From an uncultured Dongia sp. (GTDB taxonomy: Bacteria > Pseudomonadota > Alphaproteobacteria > Dongiales > Dongiaceae): a stretch of 64,000 bases of DNA. Shown here one piece after another: positions 7,839-16,885 of this stretch (position 1 is its first letter; every line of letters begins with the position of its first letter). The notes below the pieces were generated by a model. That model saw nothing but the letters and a program-made list of their open reading frames with translations. It was not told the DNA's origin and did not search any database. The position numbers and the translations under genes are program-made. The DNA lies in the NCBI RefSeq assembly GCF_936916975.1, contig NZ_CAKZGO010000021.1, forward strand, positions 124,001 to 188,000, in the 5' to 3' direction.

Positions 7839-8885
7839 ATGACAAATCGTTTTCTGCGCCTGCTGGCGGAAAAGCCGTTTCTGATGGCCGATGGCGCCAC
7901 CGGCACCAACCTGTTCCAGGTCGGTCTCCAGGCGGGCGACGCGCCGGAAATGTGGAATTTCGACCATGTCGACCGGATCGAGGCGCTGCACCAGGGCTTC
8001 GTCGATGCGGGCGCCGATATCATCCTGACCAACAGCTTTGGCGGGACGTCGTACCGCTTGAAACTGCACGGGATGCAGGACCGGGTGGCCGAGATCAACC
8101 AGCGGGCTGCCGAGATCGCGCGGCGCGTGGCCGACCGCAGCGGCCGCGATGTCGTCGTAGCTGGCTCCATGGGGCCGACCGGCGAGCTGTTCGTGCCGTT
8201 GGGAGCCCTCTCGGAAGAGGACGCCGTGGCGGCCTTCCGCGACCAGGCCCTGGCCCTCAAGGCCGGCGGCGCCGATGTGCTGTGGATCGAAACCATGTCG
8301 GCCAAGGAAGAAGTGGCAGCAGCGGTCAAGGGTGCCGCGGCGGCCGGCCTGCCGATCGTCACCACGATGAGCTTCGACACCAATGGCCGCACCATGATGG
8401 GCCTGACGCCGGCGGATTTCGTCGATTTCGTCCACACGCTGGACCCCAAGCCCGCCGCTTATGGCGCCAATTGCGGCGTCGGCGCCTCGGACCTCACCGC
8501 CACCATCGTGCAGCTTGCCGCAGCCGCGCGGCCGGGCGATGTCATCGTCGCCAAGGGCAATGCCGGCATCCCGTTCTTCGAGGCCGACAAGATCAAGTAT
8601 AACGGCACGCCGGATCTGATGGCCGATTACAGCCGGCTCGCCCGGGATTCCGGGGCGCGCATCGTCGGCGGCTGCTGCGGCACCTCGGCCGAGCATCTGG
8701 CCCATATGCGCAGCGCCTTGAATGCCCATACGCCCGGCGACAAGCCCAGCGTCGACACCATCGTCAGCCGCCTGGGGGCCCTGACCGCCGGCGCCTCGGC
8801 CAAGCTGTCCGGTGAAGACCCGGTCGAGGCCACCAAGCGCGCCCGCCGCCGCGACCGCACATCGGCTGGCGACGTCGCTTTCTAG
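7839..8885 (+). CDS. bmt: homocysteine S-methyltransferase, betaine-homocysteine type
   Basis: 348 aa zinc enzyme that methylates homocysteine to methionine, with glycine betaine or a related onium compound as likely donor. The barrel starts ADGATGTNLFQVGL and continues ILTNSFGG; the zinc cysteines are in GANCGVGA and in the paired VGGCCGTS near the C-terminus. No cobalamin-binding domain is present, so it is cobalamin-independent. The ATG at 7839 is preceded by GGGAAG; the TTG one codon upstream is less likely. Betaine from the BetA and TmpAB routes in this window could feed it, but that is inference. A REP-like palindrome follows the gene. Confidence 0.85.
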   Translation: MTNRFLRLLAEKPFLMADGATGTNLFQVGLQAGDAPEMWNFDHVDRIEALHQGFVDAGADIILTNSFGGTSYRLKLHGMQDRVAEINQRAAEIARRVADRSGRDVVVAGSMGPTGELFVPLGALSEEDAVAAFRDQALALKAGGADVLWIETMSAKEEVAAAVKGAAAAGLPIVTTMSFDTNGRTMMGLTPADFVDFVHTLDPKPAAYGANCGVGASDLTATIVQLAAAARPGDVIVAKGNAGIPFFEADKIKYNGTPDLMADYSRLARDSGARIVGGCCGTSAEHLAHMRSALNAHTPGDKPSVDTIVSRLGALTAGASAKLSGEDPVEATKRARRRDRTSAGDVAF

Positions 8886-8910
8886 GATAGCGTAAATACC
8901 CCAATTATCC

Positions 8911-9001
8911 GTCATGCCCGAGCTTGACCCGGGCATCCACGTCTTAGACTTGTGCTATGTAGGCAAAGTCGTGGATCCCCGGGTCAAGCCCGGGGATGAC
9001 G
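8911..9001. repeat. REP-like double palindrome, copy 1
   Basis: Two short hairpins, GTCATGCCCG..CGGGCATCCACG and its inverted counterpart CGTGGATCCCCG..CGGGGATGACG, flank a 28-base spacer, so the whole unit is one large inverted repeat. Similar units lie at 18089-18166 and 24717-24817. Each sits just past the end of a gene, where it could fold in RNA as a terminator or 3' stabiliser. The GTCATSCCCG core is the common alphaproteobacterial intergenic palindrome. Confidence 0.8.
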
Positions 9002-9046
9002 ATTGAGGTGGTTCAGCAATTTGTATTCAAACTAAGAAAAGAAATC

Positions 9047-10810
9047 ATGACGTCGTTTACCGTTCAACTCAGCGACATTGCCGGTGCCGTTTTCCAGGCG
9101 CAGGGACTTGATCCGGCCTTCGGGCAGGTGATCGTGTCCGGCCGCCCCGATCTCGGCCAGTTCCAGTGCAATGGGGCGCTGGCTGCCGCCAAGGCCGCCA
9201 AGCAGAACCCGCGTGCCATCGCCGAGAAGGTGGCGGAGGCGCTCAAGGCCAATCCGGTGTTCCGCGAGGTGTCGCTGGCGGGGCCGGGTTTCATCAATCT
9301 CAGCGTCACCGATGACTATTTCGCCCAGGCCATGAACCGGGTGGCGGCCGATCCGCGCCTCGGCCAGCCGGTGAAGCTGAAGCCCGACGTCGTCGTGCTG
9401 GATTACGGCGGACCGAATATCGCCAAGCCCATGCATGTCGGCCATCTGCGTGCCGCCATCATCGGCGATTCCATTCGCCGCATTTTCAAATTCGTCGGCG
9501 ACGAGACGATCGGCGATGTGCATATGGGCGATTGGGGCCTGCAGATGGGCATGCTGATTTCGGAACTCGAAATCCGCCAGCCGGCCCTCGTCTATTTCGA
9601 TGCCAAATTCACCGGCCCCTACCCCACGACAAGCCCGGTGACGCTCTCGGAACTCGAGGAGATGTATCCGAAAGCATCGGGCGATTGCAAAGCCGACCCA
9701 GCACGGCTTGAGCGCGCGCGCCTCGCCACGGCGGAGCTGCAGGACGGGCGTCCGGGCTATCGCGCGGTGTGGCAGCATTTCTTCGACATCTCGGTCGACG
9801 CGATGAAGCGCGATTATGGCAATCTCGGCGTCTATTTCGACCTGTGGAAAGGCGAGGCCTGCGTCAACGACCTCATCCCGCCGATGGTCGCGGACATGAA
9901 GAAAAAGGGCGTCGCCATCGAGGACAAGGGCGCCCTCATCATTCCGGTGAAGGAAGAGAGCGACAAGCAGGACATCCCGCCGCTCATCCTCATCAAATCG
10001 GATGGTGCGGCGATGTACGGCACCACGGATCTTGCCACCATCATTGACCGGGTCAATTGCCAGAATCCGGATCGGTCCGTTTACGTGGTCGATCATCGCC
10101 AGAGCCTGCATTTCGTGCAGGTGTTCCGGGCGGCGATCAAGGCCGGCATCAACGGCAAGGGCAAGCTGTTCCATCTCGGCTACGGCACCATGAACGGGGT
10201 CGACGGCAAGCCGTTCAAGACCCGCGCCGGTGGTGTCATGCGGCTCGACGACCTCATCCAGATGATGTCGGACGAAGCCATGAAGAAGCTGACCGAGCAT
10301 GGCCTCGGCGCCGATTACGACGAGACCGAGCGCAACGACATCGCCAAGAAGGTCGGCGTCGCGGCGCTGAAATTCGCCGATCTCAGCAACAACCCGATTG
10401 CCAATTACATCTTCGACCTCGACCGGTTCTCGCGCTTCGAGGGCAAGACCGGGCCTTATCTCCTCTACGCCGCCGTGCGCGTGAAATCGCTGCTGAAGAA
10501 GGCTGAGGCGCAAGGTGACAGGCCGGGCAAGATCCTGGCCCCGGAAGAAGGCGAGCGCGACCTCATGCTGATGCTGGGGCAGATGCCGGATGCGATCGAC
10601 TCCGCCTATGCGGAACTGGCGCCGAACCGGATCGCCGATTTCGCCTTCAACCTCGCGCAGACCTTCAGCAGCTATTACAGCGCCTTCCACATTCTGTCGG
10701 AGACAGATGTGGCGCGGCGCCATTCGCGCCTCGCTTTGGCCGAGCTGGTGCTGAAGGAGCTGGAGCTGTGCCTGGAACTCCTCGGCATCGAGACGCCGGA
10801 ACGCATGTAA
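9047..10810 (+). CDS. argS: arginyl-tRNA synthetase
   Basis: 587 aa class I synthetase that charges tRNA-Arg. It has the ArgRS-specific N-terminal domain, the HIGH-type motif in GGPNIAKPMHVGHLRAA, the DHRQSLHF segment, KPFKTRAGG in place of a canonical KMSKS, and the C-terminal anticodon-binding helix bundle ending in LELLGIETPERM. The frame is open from 8996, but the first 17 residues would start inside the REP-like repeat; ATG 9047 (MTSFTVQL) with AAGAAAAGAA upstream is the better start. A GNAT gene follows with its ATG overlapping the TAA by one base. Confidence 0.96.
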   Translation: MTSFTVQLSDIAGAVFQAQGLDPAFGQVIVSGRPDLGQFQCNGALAAAKAAKQNPRAIAEKVAEALKANPVFREVSLAGPGFINLSVTDDYFAQAMNRVAADPRLGQPVKLKPDVVVLDYGGPNIAKPMHVGHLRAAIIGDSIRRIFKFVGDETIGDVHMGDWGLQMGMLISELEIRQPALVYFDAKFTGPYPTTSPVTLSELEEMYPKASGDCKADPARLERARLATAELQDGRPGYRAVWQHFFDISVDAMKRDYGNLGVYFDLWKGEACVNDLIPPMVADMKKKGVAIEDKGALIIPVKEESDKQDIPPLILIKSDGAAMYGTTDLATIIDRVNCQNPDRSVYVVDHRQSLHFVQVFRAAIKAGINGKGKLFHLGYGTMNGVDGKPFKTRAGGVMRLDDLIQMMSDEAMKKLTEHGLGADYDETERNDIAKKVGVAALKFADLSNNPIANYIFDLDRFSRFEGKTGPYLLYAAVRVKSLLKKAEAQGDRPGKILAPEEGERDLMLMLGQMPDAIDSAYAELAPNRIADFAFNLAQTFSSYYSAFHILSETDVARRHSRLALAELVLKELELCLELLGIETPERM

Positions 10811-11355
10811 TGACCGCGCCCACGCTCGCATCGGAAAGGCTTCTGATGCGTCCGTGGCGCGAGAGCGACCGAGAACCTTGCGCCGCACTCAATGCCGATC
10901 CGCGTGTCATGGCGACGATGGGCAAGCAGTTGACGCGCGATGAGAGCGATGCCCTGGCAGATCGTATCGCCACGCATATCGAGAGCCATGGCTGGGGCCT
11001 CTGGGCGTTGGAGATACCGGGCAAGGCCTCGTTCATCGGCTTTGCCGGCCTGTCGCGACCGCCCTATGAAACACCGTTCACGCCTTGCATCGAAGTGGGC
11101 TGGCGCCTCGCCTTTGACCATTGGGGCCATGGCTATGCGACCGAGGCCGGTCGCGTGGCGCTGGGCTTTGGTTTCACCGTGCTCGACCTGCCGGAGATCG
11201 TGTCTTTCACGACCGTCACCAACCAGCGCTCGCGCAAGGTGATGGAGCGGCTGGGGCTCGTCCACGATACAGATGCTGATTTTGATCATCCGATGCTGGC
11301 GAAGGATCATCCGCTGCTGCGGCATGTGCTTTATCGGAAGCGGAAGGCGGCATAA
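10810..11355 (+). CDS. GNAT family N-acetyltransferase
   Basis: 181 aa. RimJ/RimL-like GNAT: N-terminus SERLLMRPWRESDRE, acetyl-CoA loop in WGHGYATEAGRVALGFGF, and the C-terminal NQRSRKVMERLGLVHD helix. Its ATG shares one base with the argS stop (TAATG), so it is translationally coupled to argS. The link with arginine-tRNA charging is positional only. Acceptor substrate unknown. Confidence 0.83.
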   Translation: MTAPTLASERLLMRPWRESDREPCAALNADPRVMATMGKQLTRDESDALADRIATHIESHGWGLWALEIPGKASFIGFAGLSRPPYETPFTPCIEVGWRLAFDHWGHGYATEAGRVALGFGFTVLDLPEIVSFTTVTNQRSRKVMERLGLVHDTDADFDHPMLAKDHPLLRHVLYRKRKAA

Positions 11356-11362
11356 GGGTGAT

Positions 11363-11391
11363 TTGACAAATCGTCTAAATTGGACTATCTC
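11363..11391 (+). promoter_or_regulatory. sigma70-type promoter for a leaderless gene
   Basis: TTGACA at 11363-11368 matches the -35 consensus exactly and TATCTC at 11386-11391 is a fair -10, with an ideal 17-base spacer. The expected transcription start falls at about 11397-11398, exactly where the regulator's ATG begins. No ribosome binding site is visible, which supports a leaderless mRNA. Confidence 0.6.
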
Positions 11392-11397
11392 ACCCAG

Positions 11398-12027
11398 ATG
11401 AGCCGTAAGCTGCCAAAACCGCCGGGCGCTCTCGCCCTGCATTTTCCGACCGCTGCCGCCATTGCCGCGTTGCTGGCGCCGCAGGCGGAGGTGGTTGTGC
11501 ATGACCTTATGACCGACCGGGTCGCCGGCATCTGGAACGCCTTCTCCAAGCGCGGGGTCGGTGATGCATCGCATCTGGGCGATGATCCCGAACTCATCGG
11601 CGAGAAGGATGTCTATGGACCCTATGAGAAGGCGAGCCCGGAAGGTGGGCGGCTGAAATCGGTCAGCGCCATTCTGAAGGATGAGAGCGGACGGCGTATC
11701 GGGCTGCTATGCATCAATTTCGATCTCGCGGTGTTCGATCAGGCGATTACGCTGCTGAATGCTTTCACGACAGCGGAGCAGCCGCGACCCGAGCCGATGT
11801 TCACGCAGGACTGGCGCGAGCAGATCAACCTCGCCATCCGCGCGTTCCTGCAGGAACGTCGACTGACATTGAAGGCGCTCGACCGAGACGACCGTGTGGC
11901 GCTGATGGCTTTTCTCGAAGCGCGCAATCTGTTTGCGACGAGGAAGGCTGCGCAGCATGTGGCCGATGCGCTCGGCCTGTCACGCGCCACCATCTACAAT
12001 CTGCTCGGCGAAGCCCGCAAAGCCTGA
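11398..12027 (+). CDS. YheO/DauR-type PAS-like transcriptional regulator
   Basis: 209 aa. The N-terminal two thirds match the YheO-like PAS domain (PQAEVVVHDLMTDRVAGIWN, then GLLCINFDLAVFDQ), and the C-terminus is a helix-turn-helix (KAAQHVADALGLSRATIYNL). The best-studied relative, DauR of Pseudomonas, represses D-arginine use. Here an aminotransferase gene follows 11 bases after the stop, so the regulator probably controls a small amino-acid operon including itself. A TTG at 11380 is in frame, but the promoter -10 overlaps it, so ATG 11398 was chosen, read from a leaderless message. Confidence 0.85.
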   Translation: MSRKLPKPPGALALHFPTAAAIAALLAPQAEVVVHDLMTDRVAGIWNAFSKRGVGDASHLGDDPELIGEKDVYGPYEKASPEGGRLKSVSAILKDESGRRIGLLCINFDLAVFDQAITLLNAFTTAEQPRPEPMFTQDWREQINLAIRAFLQERRLTLKALDRDDRVALMAFLEARNLFATRKAAQHVADALGLSRATIYNLLGEARKA

Positions 12028-12038
12028 AGGACACGTCC

Positions 12039-13172
12039 ATGTCGATGCTGCCAGACTTCCGTCTCGAAACCTATCTCGGCAAATGGGAGTTCGCCTGCCG
12101 CTATCATATGACGGCGTCCGACATGCAGACCCTGAGCCTGAAGGAATTGCTGGCCCTGGCGACGCCAGAAGATCAGGCGATCTTTGAAGAACTGCCGCTC
12201 CATTATATCGAGCCTGCCGGTACCCCTGCCCTGCGCGCGGCAGTTGCCGCCACCTATCAGGGGGTTAAGCCGGAAGACATCTTGGCCTTCGCCGGCGCCG
12301 AGGAAGGCATCTTCTGCGCGATGCATGCGCTGCTGAAGAAGGACGACCACGCGATTGTCGTGACGCCGAATTATCAATCGAGCGAAGAATTGCCGCGCGC
12401 ATTGTGCGCCACCACGGGCGTTGCACTGGATGCCGACAACAATTGGGCGCTCGACCTCGACAAGGTGCGGGCGACGATCCGCCCCAACACAAAGCTCCTC
12501 GCCATCAACTTTCCGCACAATCCGACCGGCAAGGTGATCGACCGCGCAACGTTCGACGGACTGGTGGCACTGTGCCGTCAGCACGGCATCTGGATGTTCT
12601 CGGACGAGGTCTATCGTGGGCTCGAACGGAAGCCGGAACTGCGCCTGCCCTCCGCCATCGAGGCGTATGAGAAGGGCCTGACGCTGGGCGTCATGTCAAA
12701 GGCCTATGGCCTGCCGGGCCTGCGCGTAGGCTGGATCGCCTCACGCGACCATGACCTTCTCTATCGCATGGAGCGGGTGAAGCACTACCTCTCCATCTGC
12801 AATGCGGGGCCGAGCGAGCATCTGTCCGTCATTGCCTTGAAGGCCACGGACAAGATCATCGGTCGCAACCAGGCGCTCATTAACAGGAACCTGGTCGCCG
12901 TCGACGCCTTCTTCGCCGACTTCCCGGATCTGTTCGACTGGCGGCATCCCGATGGCGGCTGCATCGCCTTCCCGCGCTATCTTGGCAAGGATGGCGTCGA
13001 GACTTTCTGCCGCCGCCTGGTGGAAGAAGCCGGCGTGGTGTTGCTGCCGGCCGGCCTCTATCGATCGGAACTGACCTCAACGCCCAGCGATCGCTTCCGC
13101 ATCGGCTTCGGTCGCAATCATGTGCCGGAAGGCCTTGCGGCCATGCGCGCCTATCTGCGTAGCAATCAGTAG
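12039..13172 (+). CDS. class I/II PLP-dependent aminotransferase
   Basis: 377 aa, fold-type I PLP enzyme. Clear motifs: NFPHNPTGKVID, the FSDEVYRGLE strand with the Asp that holds the pyridine nitrogen, and the Schiff-base Lys in GVMSKAYGLPGLRVGW. Residue choice does not reveal the substrate; the DauR-like regulator before it and the agmatine deiminase downstream make an arginine- or agmatine-related amine plausible but unproven. ATG 12039 follows GAAGGA, which overlaps the stop of the regulator gene, so the two are an operon. The 3' end overlaps a convergent kinase gene by seven bases. Confidence 0.85.
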   Translation: MSMLPDFRLETYLGKWEFACRYHMTASDMQTLSLKELLALATPEDQAIFEELPLHYIEPAGTPALRAAVAATYQGVKPEDILAFAGAEEGIFCAMHALLKKDDHAIVVTPNYQSSEELPRALCATTGVALDADNNWALDLDKVRATIRPNTKLLAINFPHNPTGKVIDRATFDGLVALCRQHGIWMFSDEVYRGLERKPELRLPSAIEAYEKGLTLGVMSKAYGLPGLRVGWIASRDHDLLYRMERVKHYLSICNAGPSEHLSVIALKATDKIIGRNQALINRNLVAVDAFFADFPDLFDWRHPDGGCIAFPRYLGKDGVETFCRRLVEEAGVVLLPAGLYRSELTSTPSDRFRIGFGRNHVPEGLAAMRAYLRSNQ

Positions 13173-13729
13173 CGCAGGTTGAAATCCGCCGGCTGGCTTT
13201 CCGCCAGCACCAGTTCGGCATTGGGGATATCGTTGCTGCGCGCCCTTGTTTCCGCGGCAGATTGGGCGATGCCATGATCCAGCCAGCGCTGGATAAGGCG
13301 TGCTTCCAGAACCGGCATGGCGACGGGCAGGAAGACGGTGAGATCGAAGAGAGATTTCAACGGCGCCCAGGGTTCGCTCTTCAGCAGCAGGTAATTGCCT
13401 TCCACCAGCAGGATACGCTGTGCCGACGTGACGAGCCGGGCGCCTGCCCGGGCAAGATCGCGGGGGCGATCAAAGACCGGAATTGCTACCTCCGCCTCGC
13501 CCGCCCGCAGACGCAGCAGGAGATGGTGGAAGCCGTGGGCATCGAAGGTCTGGGGTGCGCCCTTGCGCGGTAGCAGATTGCGCGCGACGAGAACGTCATT
13601 GTCAAAATGGTAGCCATCCATCGGCACCACCAAAGCAGTCTCACCAGCGATGTCGCGATTGAGGCGGGCGCATAAAGTGTCGGCCAGCGTGCTTTTGCCG
13701 GCACCGGGCGGGCCGGCAATCCCGATCAT
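13166..13729 (-). CDS. P-loop nucleoside/fructose kinase family (uridine kinase-like)
   Basis: 187 aa. A Walker A loop (GIAGPPGAGKST, residues 3-14), MDGYHFDND, the FDRPRDLARAG substrate segment and the LLVEGNYLLL strand place it with the YggC/FrcK-like group related to phosphoribulokinase and uridine kinase. The phosphate acceptor (a sugar or pantothenate-like molecule) is not determined. The ATG at 13729 is the only standard start, although the frame stays open upstream without ATG, GTG or TTG for at least 30 codons; a helical N-terminal extension (ISEDALAKLIADKA) would fit the family. No convincing ribosome site is seen. Confidence 0.75.
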   Translation of the reverse strand: MIGIAGPPGAGKSTLADTLCARLNRDIAGETALVVPMDGYHFDNDVLVARNLLPRKGAPQTFDAHGFHHLLLRLRAGEAEVAIPVFDRPRDLARAGARLVTSAQRILLVEGNYLLLKSEPWAPLKSLFDLTVFLPVAMPVLEARLIQRWLDHGIAQSAAETRARSNDIPNAELVLAESQPADFNLRY

Positions 13730-13803
13730 GACGCGCGTCGCCGATGCCGCCTTGTCGGCGATCAGTTTCGCGAGAGCGTCTTCGCTTATGTCGCGGGTTG
13801 GAA

Positions 13804-14841
13804 TCAGCGGGGCTTCGCGATGTTGCCGGCCGGCTGCGGCAGGCAGATGGAATGAATGCCACCGCCGCCATAAGCGAGCTCGATGGCCGGCAGTTGCACA
13901 ATCTCGCGCTTGGGGAAGATGCGCGTGGTGACGTCATAGGCGCGCTTATCGGCCTGGCCATCTTCAAAGGCTGGTAGGATGACCGCGCTGTTGGGCAGAT
14001 AGAAATTGACATAAGACATGGCGAGACGTCGGCCTTCCGCATCGAAACGAGGCCGCGGCTGTTCAACTTCGACGATTTCCAACTCGCGTCCTGCCGCATC
14101 GCGGGTCTGGCGCAGGCGCTGCAGGTTATCCTCGCAGACCTTGAAATTAGGATCGGCCGGATCGTTGCAGGAGGTCGCCAGCACAACACCCGGGCGCACG
14201 AAGCGCGCGAGATTTTCTACATGGCCACCGCGCATATCGTCCTGCAGCCCTTCACCCAGCCAGATGATATGCCGCACGCCCAGCATCTGGATAAGCTGCT
14301 CCTCCACCTGCTCCTTGGTGAGGTTGGGATTGCGGTTGGGATTCATCAGGACACTCTCGCTGGTCAGCAAGGTGCCTTCTCCATCGCAATGGATGGCGCC
14401 GCCCTCGACGATCAGTGAGCCGATGTAGCGCCGCATCTCCAAGCGATCGAGCAGGATTTCGGCGACCGCCGCATCACGTTCGAAATCGTCGAAACGATGG
14501 CCCCAGGCGTTCCATCCCCAGGTCACGCCAGCAAGCTCGCCCGCTGCATTGGCAACGAAGCTCGGTCCGATGTCGCGCATCCAGCAATCGTCATGGGCGA
14601 GCGAAACCTGGCTGACACCGGTACCCGTCGCCAGCGAAACCTCGGCGACGTTCTTCGGCTTGGTGATCATCGAAACAGGTTCGAACTCTGCCACAGTGTT
14701 GGCAAGTTCGGCGACACAATCGCGCGCGGCATCAAGATGCTCGCCCCAGCTTTCCGCACGGGTCGGCCACGCCATCCAGCAGCGAGCATGGAGCCCCCAC
14801 TCGGCTGGAACGGAGAAGCCGTCATCAAAGGGTAAGGACAT
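13804..14841 (-). CDS. aguA: agmatine deiminase
   Basis: 345 aa cytoplasmic enzyme of the guanidine-modifying (peptidyl-arginine deiminase-like) family, converting agmatine to N-carbamoylputrescine and ammonia. The catalytic Cys333 lies in the C-terminal GGGGIHSICLPQP; HDDCWMRDIGPSF, the glutamate-bearing VEGGAIHCDGEGT and GHVENLARF supply the other active-site residues. Length and order match bacterial AguA. No N-carbamoylputrescine amidase (aguB) lies nearby, so the pathway is incomplete here. A kinase gene lies 74 bases downstream, and aspS ends 122 bases upstream on the same strand. Confidence 0.94.
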   Translation of the reverse strand: MSLPFDDGFSVPAEWGLHARCWMAWPTRAESWGEHLDAARDCVAELANTVAEFEPVSMITKPKNVAEVSLATGTGVSQVSLAHDDCWMRDIGPSFVANAAGELAGVTWGWNAWGHRFDDFERDAAVAEILLDRLEMRRYIGSLIVEGGAIHCDGEGTLLTSESVLMNPNRNPNLTKEQVEEQLIQMLGVRHIIWLGEGLQDDMRGGHVENLARFVRPGVVLATSCNDPADPNFKVCEDNLQRLRQTRDAAGRELEIVEVEQPRPRFDAEGRRLAMSYVNFYLPNSAVILPAFEDGQADKRAYDVTTRIFPKREIVQLPAIELAYGGGGIHSICLPQPAGNIAKPR

Positions 14842-14963
14842 CCGCTCCCCTGGATACTGGTCCGATCGTCCGCGCCCACCGGCATTGAATTTGCCGGCCC
14901 TTTTTTCCTGCCGGCATGAAACCGGCAGGGCATCCGCAGCGCGGGATTTCGCGGGATACTGAC

Positions 14964-16745
14964 CTACTTTTTGGCCAAAGGCAAATCGAGGCGAATGCTC
15001 AATTCCTTCAATCGAGCCACCGGCACTTCGGTCGGCGCCTGCATCAGCAAATCCTCAGCCCGCTGGTTCAAGGGGAAGCAGATCACTTCTCGGATATTCT
15101 TCTCTTCAGCCAGCAGCATGACGATACGGTCGATGCCCGGTGCCGAACCACCATGTGGCGGCGCGCCGAATTTGAACGCATTCAGCATGCCGCCGAACTT
15201 CTCTTCGACCACGGAGCTTGCATAGCCAGCGATCTCGAACGCCTTGTACATGATCTCAGCGCGATGGTTCCGGATGGCGCCCGATGACAATTCGATGCCG
15301 TTGCAGACGATGTCGTATTGGAACGCGTTGATCGTCAGCGGGTCCTTGTTCAGCAAGGCATCGAGGCCGCCCTGCGGCATCGAGAACGGATTATGGCTGA
15401 ATTCGATCTGGTTGGTGTCTTCGTTGAGTTCGTACATCGGGAAGTCGACGATCCAGCAGAACTCGAACTTCTTCGGATCGATGAGGCCCAGTTCTTCGCC
15501 CAGACGCGTGCGCACGGCACCGGCGAATTTCGCCGCCGCCAACTTCTTGTCGCAGGAGAAGAACACGGCATCGCCGTCCTTGAGGCCGGCCTGTTCCTTC
15601 AACTGCGCAAGGCGCGCTTCGTCGAGGTTCTTGGCGATCGGACCCTTGGGACCAGCCGCCTCAAAGATCACATAACCGAGGCCCGCGGCACCGTTGGTCT
15701 TCGCCCAATCGTTGAGTTTGTCGAAAAAGGAACGGGGCTTGCCGGCAGCGCCCGGTGCCGGAATGGCGCGCACAACCGAGCCAGCTTCAACGGCCTTGGC
15801 GAAGATGCCGAAGCCCGAGCCACGGAAGATTTCGGTGACGTCGGTGATGCGGATCGGGTTACGCAGATCCGGCTTGTCCGAACCATAGCGCAGCATTGAT
15901 TCCTCGAACGGAATCTGCGGGAACGGCATGGCGGACACGACACGATCTTCAGCGAATTCCTCGAACACACCATGGAGCACCGGCTCGATGGCGTTGAAGA
16001 CATCTTCCTGGGTGACGAACGACATTTCGAAATCGAGTTGATAGAACTCGCCTGGGCTGCGGTCGGCGCGGCTGTCTTCGTCACGGAAGCAGGGGGCGAT
16101 CTGGAAATAGCGGTCGAAGCCCGCCACCATCAAGAGCTGCTTGAACTGCTGCGGGGCCTGCGGCAGGGCGTAGAACTTGCCGGGATGCATGCGCGAGGGC
16201 ACCAGGAAGTCGCGGGCACCTTCCGGCGAGGATGAGGTCAGGATCGGCGTCTGGAACTCGGTGAAGCCCTGCGCGATCATGCGGCGGCGGAGGCTCGCGA
16301 TGACATTGGCGCGCAGCATCATGTTGCGATGGACCTTGTCGCGGCGGAGATCCAGGAAACGGTTCTTGAGGCGGATTTCCTCGCTGTAATCTTCGTCGCT
16401 GTTGACCTGCAACGGCAGGACCTCGGCGGTGCCCTGGACCGTGTATTCCTGGATCACGACTTCGATCTCGCCGGTCGGCATGCGGGAGTTGGCGGTTTCC
16501 GCGGTGCGGGCGACGACCTTGCCGGTCACCGTCACGACACTTTCAAGGCGCGTCTGCTCAACCTGTTTGAAGATCGGGTTGGAGATGTCGAGCACGCATT
16601 GCGTCAGGCCGTAATGGTCGCGCAAATCGATGAACACCAGATTCCCATGGTCGCGCTTGCGGTGGATCCAGCCAGAAATACGGACGGTCTCGCCGGTGTC
16701 CTTGGCGCGCAATTGGCCGCAGGTGTGGGAACGATAGGCATGCAT
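14964..16745 (-). CDS. aspS: aspartyl-tRNA synthetase
   Basis: 593 aa class II synthetase of the long bacterial type: OB-fold anticodon domain ([17 protein letters not shown]), motif 2 in [20 protein letters not shown], the GAD insertion domain, and motif 3 in [11 protein letters not shown]. The extra Gly in motif 2 (SPGEF) is usual in alphaproteobacteria. Whether it is discriminating or also charges tRNA-Asn cannot be told without gatCAB context. Divergent from rnd with a 140-base interval. A TTGACA near 16807-16812 on the minus strand could be its -35, though the -10 is poor. Confidence 0.96.
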   Translation of the reverse strand: MHAYRSHTCGQLRAKDTGETVRISGWIHRKRDHGNLVFIDLRDHYGLTQCVLDISNPIFKQVEQTRLESVVTVTGKVVARTAETANSRMPTGEIEVVIQEYTVQGTAEVLPLQVNSDEDYSEEIRLKNRFLDLRRDKVHRNMMLRANVIASLRRRMIAQGFTEFQTPILTSSSPEGARDFLVPSRMHPGKFYALPQAPQQFKQLLMVAGFDRYFQIAPCFRDEDSRADRSPGEFYQLDFEMSFVTQEDVFNAIEPVLHGVFEEFAEDRVVSAMPFPQIPFEESMLRYGSDKPDLRNPIRITDVTEIFRGSGFGIFAKAVEAGSVVRAIPAPGAAGKPRSFFDKLNDWAKTNGAAGLGYVIFEAAGPKGPIAKNLDEARLAQLKEQAGLKDGDAVFFSCDKKLAAAKFAGAVRTRLGEELGLIDPKKFEFCWIVDFPMYELNEDTNQIEFSHNPFSMPQGGLDALLNKDPLTINAFQYDIVCNGIELSSGAIRNHRAEIMYKAFEIAGYASSVVEEKFGGMLNAFKFGAPPHGGSAPGIDRIVMLLAEEKNIREVICFPLNQRAEDLLMQAPTEVPVARLKELSIRLDLPLAKK

Positions 16746-16885
16746 CGTGGGAAGTCCTTGAAAATAAGCGGAAATCGCTGGGCAAATGACGCGGAAAGTG
16801 GCGGATTGTCAAGGGTTTCGGCGGGCATTACGCCCATGCAAACGAGCCCCTTCCCTTGACTCGGTCCCTGTCGTTATAGCTAAAC

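Noticed and set aside
7749-8936. Open frame of 395 codons opposite the homocysteine methyltransferase
   Set aside because: Antisense of an intact enzyme with full zinc-site motifs; composition is that of a complement frame.
9032-10888. Long open frame antisense to argS (618 codons)
   Set aside because: It is the mirror of a clear argS gene in GC-rich DNA, has no family motif and no ribosome site; similar shadows lie opposite cysI (31362-32963) and phnY (37662-39290).
16020-16100. Extra residue in motif 2 of aspartyl-tRNA synthetase (SPGEF)
   Set aside because: This insertion is, as I recall, usual in alphaproteobacterial AspRS, so it is not an anomaly.
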